Assembly (NCBI GenBank): GCA_034359265.1
Contig: CP136891.1
Location: forward strand, 55,444,501 to 55,508,500
Reading direction: 5' to 3'
Length of the DNA stretch: 64,000 bases
From: Canna indica
Lineage: Eukaryota > Streptophyta > Magnoliopsida > Zingiberales > Cannaceae
A program made the translations under genes and the position numbers. The notes under the pieces are model-generated. The model did not search any database, had not been told where the DNA came from, and saw nothing but the letters and a program-made list of their open reading frames with translations. Shown one piece after another: positions 57,118-64,000 of the stretch (the first letter of the stretch is position 1; the number at the start of each line of letters is the position of its first letter).

Positions 57118-57410
57118 CTTATCAGCAACGGCTCACTCGCCCGTTAGAACGCCGTTGCTGATAAGTTATCATCAGCAACGGCTCACTTATCCGTTAGAAA
57201 GCCGTTGCTGATAATTAAAATATCAGCAACGGCTCACCTTTCCGTCCGAAAGCCGTTGCTGATAATTAAAATAATCAGCAACGGCTCGGTTTTCCGTTAG
57301 AAAGCCGTTGCAGATACAGTTTTCTGCAACGGCTCGAGCGGCCGTAAGAATGCCGTTGCAAATAGCAACGGCTTGAGCGGCCGTCGCTGATAGCCGTTGC
57401 TGAAGACGAA
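57118..57410. repeat. CACTA-2 subterminal repeats, 5' side
   Basis: Six units of about 45-55 bp, each an inverted pair of AGCAACGGCTC and GCCGTTGCTGAT separated by about 15 bp, so each unit can fold into a small hairpin. Confidence 0.8.
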
Positions 57411-57423
57411 GTTTCTAGTAGTG

Positions 57424-58200
57424 CAAGCTTCTTTTGTTCCTATATTTAATGAACTGAATTTCTCTAGATGGAGTGAACAAATCCAATTTCACTTAGGTGT
57501 TTTAGATCTTGATTTAGCACTCGAAGTGGAGAAATTGACTGCTATAACCGATGAAAGCAGTGATGATGATAAGCTATATTATAAAGATTGGGAAAGATCG
57601 AACAAATTAAGCCTAATGTTCATGCGAATGACAATAGCAAGTAACATTAAGTCTACTCTTCCCAAAACCGAAAGTGCTAAGGAATTTATGAAACATGTGG
57701 AAAGGGTGTTCTCAAACTGCTGACAAGTCTCTTGCTGGTACACTAATGAGTACTTTGACCCCCATGAAATTTGATGGTTCACGTACCATGCATGAGCATA
57801 TTCTTGAAATGACAAACTTAGCAGCAAAGTTAAAGTCATTAAGAATGAACGTGGATGAATACTTTTTGGTACAATTTATTTTGAATCCTTGCCATCCGAT
57901 CAATGTGTCTTTTCAAATGTATTATAACACTCTTAAGGATAAATGGAGTGTTAATGAATTGACAAGTATGCTCATTCAAAAGGAGGCAAGATTAAAGAAT
58001 CGAAGTTCTCATTCTGTTCATTTCGTTAAGCGTCAATAAGCTGAAAAGAAAATATGAGAGAAATAAGAAGAAAGGTTTACACAACTTGAATAGATCTTCT
58101 TAAGCTAGTCACAAGAAGGAATGAAATGATAAGTGTCATTTTAGTCACAAAGATGGACACTATATGAAGGATTGTTCAAAATGTAAAGCTTGGTTCGAAA
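57424..58200 (+). pseudogene. Copia gag (UBN2/gag-polypeptide and zinc knuckle), broken
   Basis: Immediately after the CACTA-2 target duplication the frame reads FNELNFSRWSEQIQFHLGVL, the start of the copia gag core. It continues with SLMFMRMTIASNIKSTLP and, after a frameshift at about 57705-57720, TPMKFDGSRTMHEHILEMTN. A second lesion follows the stop at 58039. The zinc knuckle at 58132-58176 reads KCHFSHKDGHYMKDC, so the second Cys of the CCHC motif is Ser. Gag forms the particle and binds RNA; this copy should not. Confidence 0.75.
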
Positions 58201-59720
58201 GGAAAGGTAAGCCGAGTGCTTTTGTATGTTTCGAATCAAACTTTACTAAAGTTCCTTATAATACTTGGTGGCTTGATTCTAGCTCTACTACTCATATTTC
58301 CAATACGATGCAGGGATTCATTTCGATTCAAACCATAAAGAAAAATGAGTTTGTGTACATGGGAAATCGAAAGAAAGCCTCAGTAGAAGGAATTGGCACT
58401 TACCATCTAATTTTGGATACTAGGCATTATTTAGATTTGTATCAAACTCTTTATGTACCTACTTTTTCCCGCAATTTAGTTTCATTACCAAAGTTAGATA
58501 AAGCGGGATTTAATGTAAATTTTGGTTGTGGATCTATTTGTTTATTTAAGAATAATAAAATTATTTGTTCTAAAATTTTAAGTGATGGTCTTTACAAGTT
58601 TAATCTTGATAAGTGTTTTGTTGAAACTTTAATGACGTTGCATCATAACGTTGGTACTAAACGTAGTTTAGTGAATGAAAATTCTGCTTACTTGTGACAT
58701 AAACGTCTAGGTCACATATCCAAAGAAAGAATGAAAAGATTAGTAAAGAATGAAATCTTTCCGAATTTGGATTTTATGGACCTAGGAGTATGTATTGATT
58801 GTATTAAAGGTAAACAAACACGGCATACTAATAAGAAAAAAGCCACAAGAAGTATACAACTTCTTGAAATTATACATACCGACATATGTGGTCCTTTTTA
58901 TGTTCCATCTTTTGGTGGAGAAAAATACTTCATCACTTTTATTGGTGATTTTTCACGTTTTGATTATGTTTATCTATTGCATGAAAAATCTCAATCTGTG
59001 AATGCTCTTGAAATTTTCATTAATGAGGTTGAGAGGCAACTAGATAATAAAGTGAAAATTATTAGATTTGATAGAGGTGGTGAGTATTACGGAAGGTATA
59101 ATGAATCATGACAAAATTTAGGTCCATTTGCTAAGTTCTTTGAAAGTCGTGGCATCTATGCTCAATACACTATGTCACAAACACCAAAACAAAATGGTGT
59201 TGCAAAAAGGCGCAATCGTACTCTAATGGAAATGGTTAGGAGCATGCTTAGTCATTCATCCTTACCCTTATCATTATGGATGAATGCCATAAAAACCGCT
59301 GTGTATTTATTAAACAGGGTTCCTAGTAAGGCAGTACCTAAAACTCCTTTTGAGTTGTGGACTAGAAGGAAACCTAGTTTAAAACACCTGCATATTTGGG
59401 GTTGCCCGGCGGAAATAAGAATTTATAATCCACATGAAATAAAATTGGATTTTAGAACAGTTAATGGATATTTTATTGGATATCCAGAAAAATCCAAGGG
59501 GTATAAATTTTATTGTCCTAATCATAGTACGAGAATTGTTGAAACTGAAAATGCTAGGTTCATTGAAAATGGTGAAACTAGTGGGAGTGAAGAATTGTGT
59601 AATGTAGGCATTCAAGAAGTTAGGGTGCAAGTTATTTTACATATAACTTCTAAAGTTGTTGCCCCTATGGTTATTGTACAACCTAACAATAATCATAAAC
59701 AACAAATTAATGATTAAACA
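58200..59720 (+). pseudogene. Copia protease and integrase, inactivated
   Basis: The protease site reads WWLDSSSTTHI, where D-[ST]-G is expected. The GAG-pre-integrase/zinc region (HKRLGHISKERM, then CIDCIKG) spans 58699-58815. The integrase core has the first Asp in IIHTDICGP (about 58880) and the second in IRFDRGGEYYG (about 59063), but the third catalytic residue is Lys instead of Glu in [10 protein letters not shown] (about 59200; family GVAERRNRTL). The C-terminal part includes [16 protein letters not shown]. Stops at 58696 and 59109 interrupt it. Integrase would insert the cDNA; this one lacks both a continuous frame and the DDE triad. Confidence 0.8.
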
Positions 59721-59739
59721 CTCCATAACGAAGATGTCA

Positions 59740-60538
59740 ATAATGATCCCATAGTAGAGGAACCACTATTAAGAAGATCTCAAAGGGAAAGGAGATAAGC
59801 CATTCCCGATGATTATGTGGTCTATCTACAAGAGATAGATATTGACATCAGAATAAATGATGATTCGGTTTCATATGATTCTAGTAAATGGATCAATGCA
59901 ATGGAAGACGAGTTGAATTCTATGGATGATAATCAAGTTTAGGATCTTGTCGAATTGCCAGAAGGTTGCAAGAAGGTTAGTTGCAAATGAGTCTTTAAGA
60001 CAAAATGAGACTCTAATGGCAATATCGAGAGGTATAAAGCTAGACTTGTTGCCAAAGGTTTCACTCAAAAAGATGCCATTGATTATAAAGACATTTTCAC
60101 CCGTGTCTAAGAATGATTCACTTAGAACCATTTTTTCTTTAGTGGCTCATTACGATTTAGAGCTACACCAGATGGACGATAAAATTGCCTTTCTTAATGG
60201 GGGAATTTAGAAGAAGTGTATATGGATCAACCTGAGGGATTTTCCGTTAAAGAAAAGGAACACATTGTATGTAAACTAAAGAAATCAATATATGAACTCA
60301 AACAAGCTTCCCGAAAATAGTATCTTAAGTTCAATGATACTATAACCTCTTTTGGGTTTCAAGAGAACACTGTTAATTGGTGTATATATATGAAGGTTAG
60401 TGAGAGCAAGTTTATTTTTTTAGTCTTATATGTTGATGACATTTTGCTTGCTACTAATGATCTTGGTTTATTTCATGAAACCAAGAAATATCTTTCTAAG
60501 AACTCTGAAATGAAAGATATGGGAGAGGCAACTCATGT
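59740..60538 (+). pseudogene. Copia reverse transcriptase, N-terminal and catalytic part
   Basis: The order is normal for copia: RRSQRERR linker, WINAMEDELNSM (59888), a KGCK-type region, [20 protein letters not shown] (60096; family has FSPV...RTxLAL), AFLNGG (60188) and the catalytic FLVLYVDDILLATND (60419). Frameshifts and stops occur at 59940, 59988, 60208 and 60318. The frame GEATHV at 60523-60538 is cut by the insertion and resumes at 62661. Confidence 0.75.
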
Positions 60539-62652
60539 TGGGATGGGAAGAAGAAGCACAACGGAAAAAATAATTTTAAAAAAAATTAAACCATCTCGAA
60601 ACCAGTGATCAACTTTAGCAATCTTTAAGAAATTCAATCTACAAGTAGAATGAGAAGATATACCTTGTACCGTGGATGATAAGGCTGCTCCTATCCCCAT
60701 TTCAAGATGTCCATGTGCACATCCTCCAAGGAAGGTCCACACCAAGCGCATCGCAACCAAGGGGCAGAGAACACCAAGACTCGTTGTGGCTCAACGGAGA
60801 GACAATCTCAATCCCGAAACGCACCAAGGTGAAGTCGACCCTTCCACCAAGAACTGAGCACCAAAAGAAAGAAAGAGGAGATGAGAAAACCACGGAAAAA
60901 AAGAGGAAGATGAAGGAATACATCGCTGTCCTTCTTGGACTCCTCCAAGAAGATGAAGGAGATGACACACCCAAGAGGAAGAGATCTTCAATTCGGCTTC
61001 ACAAACCCGAGGAAGGAGGAACTTGATGGACGGCCACCCATGGAGCTCTTTGGAATCTTTCTCTTCAAGAAGCTTCTCAAGAATTCAAGCTCTTGCTCTT
61101 CTCTAAGATCTCTATCCAATCTGCTTAACCGTCTTGAAAGAAGTTTAGGCCATCTATTTATAAGGGGAGTAGGCGGCTACTAAGGTAGACCCGTCCCCCC
61201 CCCCCCATTTTAAATCATCTCTCCGGAATTCAAAATTTTGGGGTTTGCCTCCAAAACAATAATTCATATTTAATGGATTTATAATTAATTTATAATTAAT
61301 TAAATTCAACTAAATATAAATTTTTATTTATCTCTATAAATTAATTTCTTATTGATTAGGATTTATCATGTGCCAATTTCTATAATTTAGGGATGCGCTA
61401 CAAATTTGGGTTACCGAGGTACTCTTTCATCGCATATTCGTTCCTATAAGAAATATCTTTTCTATCATGTTCGCAAACGAGATCCGTGATCGTGTTGCAG
61501 CATGTCCATGCTAGTAGACATATAGTGCCACATACGGACTTTATCTCATAAGTTCTGTTACGAGATTACCGTGTTGTGTGTGACCTATTGGGCCCCACAC
61601 TAAACCAGTAGTGAGTTGTGCATAACGAAGAGTCGGATTCGGTAGAACGACTTCTATTCGAATTTTAGGAGCCACCACTAAAACCCCTTTAGTGTGGTCG
61701 TCGTGAGAGACTCCACTCACAAGTCAAGATTGACGTCTAGCAACGTCTCATGACTACCCGGATAATGTGATGTTCAATCTACAGAAGATCGAACTCTCTT
61801 TGGTGATTGGTTACCGTACAACTAAGTCCTTGGTTACAACGTCCCGAAGTCGGCTAGGGTATGGAAGAAGTGTCAAACTCTAATACTGATTCATATGTAT
61901 TCCACCTGCCAAGATGTCGTCTCAATAATGAAATGTCAGAAATATTTTTCTGATTTTCATGTCTACTGTGACCAGAGATTCCCGAGTCCACACTTGCAGG
62001 GACACAAAAGAGATTATCTCCTCTCACTAGGAGTAACCGATTCCATGTTGGTCGCTCACCTAGCTCCATAAATGCTTCCCCATGCCTAGTAATACCTGGC
62101 ACATGACGCCGAGGGCCACGCAGGGATAGAACCAAAGCAATGGGTCATCACTCACAAGATAACCATGACGACCTCAGGTCAAAGGATTGCTTGCACCTAC
62201 TATCACCCGATGAACATCCTATATATTGACACTCATGTAAGGATTTCATTATGTGTTCCTCGTGTAGGTCTGTTCAGTGAACTCATTCTCTAATGCGCAC
62301 CTGCACTTGTACATTAATGACGGCTTATAGGTAACTGTGAGATCAGCTACCCCTTGGCCCTTATCGTATAAGGCATGTACCAAGTGCACCAGTCTATTTG
62401 GAATCATCAATCCCCTAATTGGTGATCCTACGATTGGAAACATTTAGAACATGGGCATTTGGATTCCAAGTCTCACTAGCATCATCTCATCATGGCCTTG
62501 GAATCAATTGCCTGGGTTCATGGGGTTCATCACAATCTAATATATATAAAATATATATGCATCATATGATGAAAAGTCACCTCATTTATTCATTAACCAA
62601 AAGTAGTTTCCTATACAACAAAATGTGATTGACTCAATGTCACTATTTCTTT
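60539..62652. mobile_element. 2.1-kb non-coding insertion in the copia RT gene
   Basis: The copia frame is exactly split. CAACTCATGT precedes the insert (60529-60538) and CAACTTATGT follows it (62653-62662), a duplicated target with one mismatch (at least ATGT, up to 10 bp). The insert starts TGGGATGGGAAGAAG, has a C-run at 61194-61206 and a well-ordered non-coding tail (61380-62520) rich in words such as CACCAGTCTATTTGGAATCA. It has no gene. It resembles non-coding LTR/LARD-type repeats, but the terminal structure is not diagnostic and no TIR was found. Confidence 0.5.
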
Positions 62653-62660
62653 CAACTTAT

Positions 62661-62896
62661 GTGATCGGAATTGAAATATTTCGTGATAGATCACAAGGAT
62701 TGTTAGGATTGTCTCAAAAAGCTTATATTAATAAAGTTCTTGAAAGATTCAATATGGATAAGTGTTCAACAGGGATACTTCCAATTCAGAAAGGGGATAA
62801 ATTTAAGCTTATGCAATGTCCAAAGAATGAATTGAAAAGAGAACAAATGAAGAACATTCCTTATGCATCTATTGTTGGGAGTTTAATCCGTGGCTA
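62661..62896 (+). pseudogene. Copia reverse transcriptase, C-terminal part
   Basis: The frame resumes with IGIEIFRDRSQGLLGLSQKA, then YINKVLERFNMDKCSTGILP and IPYASIVGSLIRG, the conserved segment after YVDD in copia RT. It ends at a TAG at 62895 and homology stops, so RNase H and the 3' LTR are missing. Confidence 0.8.
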
Positions 62897-63469
62897 GTGG
62901 TTATTTTTGTGAGAACAAACATATTAGTTGCCTTTAAAAAATATTAATGGATTTTTTTTTGGCGTGATTCTTAGTTTTTAATGACAAAATATTAATGGAT
63001 AGCACCGTTGCCACGATGCCAGAGTTCATTGCCCAACAGTTGACATACCAAATGGTGAGCTCAACGACTCCATCTGTGCAGTTTTGGCCTGACGTGAGGG
63101 TGGTGAGCCCATGACTCCTCCTCCTCGCCCCCGACTCCACTCCCCCTGCTCGCCCCCGATTCCCCGACACCCAACTGCTGCAGCTTTGGGAGGCTCGACG
63201 GTGCTTGCAACTCGTTGTGCAGTGCTTGAAGTCACCTGGCTCGTCTCCGGCACTTGCACAAAAGGTCATCTCCCTCACCTTCGCTTCCTCTTGTCGAAGT
63301 TGCTTGACTCGCCTCCAACACTTGCACTTGAAGTCGCCTGGGACCGTTTTAAATCAGGCTCATTTTAGAACGATTTCACTGAAAGATTTGTTTCTAGTTT
63401 TCATTTCCTTACTATTTTAATGCCCCCAATAACAAGACATAGACTTACTTTTATTTCTATGTTTGGCAG
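62897..63469. other. Spacer or intron before the formin exon
   Basis: A+T-rich DNA to about 63000, then a C+T-rich island (63060-63350) with CTTGCACTTGAAGTCGCCTG-like words repeated at about 63228 and 63325. Open frames on both strands here look like composition artefacts. The final 100 bp are intron-like with a polypyrimidine stretch ending TTTGGCAG. Confidence 0.4.
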
Positions 63470-63662
63470 ATTAAATGAGGATATAATTGAGACCTTATTT
63501 GTCAACAATACTGCTACAACTCTTCCAAAAGTAGAAAATAGGGTACATTGTCATTCAAACAGGAGAACAGAATATTAGATGCAAAGAAGTCGCAGAACAT
63601 CACAATACTTTTGAGGGCACTCAATGTGACAAAAGAGGAGGTTTGGGAAGCACTTTTAGATG
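63470..63662 (+). pseudogene. Formin (FH2 domain) exon with a frameshift
   Basis: After a TTTGGCAG acceptor the frame reads LNEDIIETLFVNN, then 1 nt out of frame [20 protein letters not shown] followed by [11 protein letters not shown], and a GTATGC donor-like site follows. Both blocks match the plant class I formin FH2 domain (LNEEMIETLF and [20 protein letters not shown]...). Formins nucleate actin filaments, and FH2 is the dimerising catalytic domain. The shift lies between about 63545 and 63570, so this is a pseudo-exon, an assembly error, or two exons with a miscalled boundary. It is the only host gene I recognise. Flanking exons are outside the window or replaced by the repeats to the left. 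Confidence 0.75.
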
Positions 63663-64000
63663 GTATGCATTCTATATTCTCATCGTTTTAGTTTAAGCGA
63701 ATCTCTAGTTTCATGCAATATACATGTCAAATTGGGAGTTATCTTCATTTACAATGATTAATTATTGATTGGCTTATTGCATCCTTCAGTAGGTATACTT
63801 TTAATATCTTCTTCTTTTCCAACATGGTCATAAGATAGTTTTTCTTCACAGGAGGGTCACCTAACTTTGCTTGGCTTTTATTGTCATTAGCATAATTGCT
63901 TTGTTGGCATGTGAAATCTGGAAACTACTGTTACCTTTCTCTAATGTAACTCACTAGAATCCGTAGAGTGTTGTCGTTATTAGATAATCAATATGGAAAT
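63663..64000. other. Probable formin intron
   Basis: Starts at the GT donor after the FH2 exon. It is A+T-rich with no coding frame, compatible with an intron running off the window. Confidence 0.45.

Larger units (their letters stand above)
50081..57423 (-). mobile_element. CACTA-2: 7.3-kb near-complete En/Spm transposon
   Basis: TIRs pair over 30 bp: the left end TACTACTTGAAAAATGG and the reverse complement of the right end CACTACTAGAAACTTCG both run into TCAGCAACGG. A perfect CAA target duplication flanks them (50078-50080, 57424-57426). The first left base is T instead of C, so the left terminus is TACTA. Dense GCAACGGC subterminal repeats fill 50101-50465 and 57118-57410. On the minus strand the order is GC-rich leader, 26-bp minisatellite, hairpin leader, TNP2 (intact frame) and TnpA (five exons). 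It splits the leader/gag junction of a copia element. It is the best candidate here for an autonomous or recently autonomous element. Confidence 0.9.

Noticed and set aside
61854..62135. 93-residue minus-strand frame
   Set aside because: It lies in the non-coding 2.1-kb insert; no recognisable domain, and other frames nearby are equally open.

Overview
This is nuclear DNA from a flowering plant. It is almost entirely a graveyard of nested transposable elements, with one recognisable host-gene exon at the extreme right edge. I cannot assign the species. The plant origin is clear from En/Spm (CACTA) transposons carrying TNP2/TnpA genes, a plant L1 LINE with a DUF4283-type ORF1, SIRE/Maximus-like copia LTRs, long gypsy solo LTRs, a copia element primed by initiator tRNA-Met, and a formin FH2 exon. 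No bacterial features, rRNA, tRNA or CRISPR were seen.

Layout. (1) 1-12.1 kb: broken LTR retrotransposon remains. These are SIRE-like copia LTRs in both orientations, with a U3 full of CGGTCGA palindromes, a Tekay/Del-like gypsy solo LTR, a dead CACTA deletion derivative (about 7.65-9.0 kb), gypsy integrase fragments with direct and inverted duplications, and a 96-bp tandem repeat. (2) 13.14-33.0 kb: a LINE RNase H domain split by a 19.6-kb CACTA element ('CACTA-1', 13284-32865). CACTA-1 carries three long hairpin elements, possible captured host exons, a decayed TNP2 with an internal tandem duplication, and a multi-exon TnpA. A second, 2.5-kb CACTA derivative ('CACTA-3', 29419-31938, TSD GTT) lies inside the last TnpA exon. 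(3) 33-38.7 kb: AT-rich DNA with a SIRE-like LTR fragment and little else. (4) 38738-45166: a near full-length minus-strand L1 LINE with a 15-bp target-site duplication. (5) 45491-48792: a non-autonomous CACTA element (TSD AAT) hosting a gypsy solo LTR. (6) 48856-62896: a copia element (LTR, PBS, gag, protease, integrase, RT) broken by a 7.3-kb, structurally near-complete CACTA element ('CACTA-2', 50081-57423, TSD CAA) and by a 2.1-kb non-coding insertion. (7) 62.9-64 kb: spacer, then a formin FH2 exon with a frameshift.

How the parts relate. CACTA-2 is the only element with a long intact transposase frame (TNP2, 1159-1166 aa). CACTA-3 and the 7.65-9.0 kb relic are its deletion derivatives and keep its terminal TnpA-site-like repeats, so CACTA-2-type proteins are their plausible trans source. 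CACTA-1 is a second, older family with the same gene order. Both families share a conserved non-coding hairpin just upstream of TNP2, which I regard as the most interesting non-textbook signal in the window. I found no convincing new biological system beyond this transposon biology.
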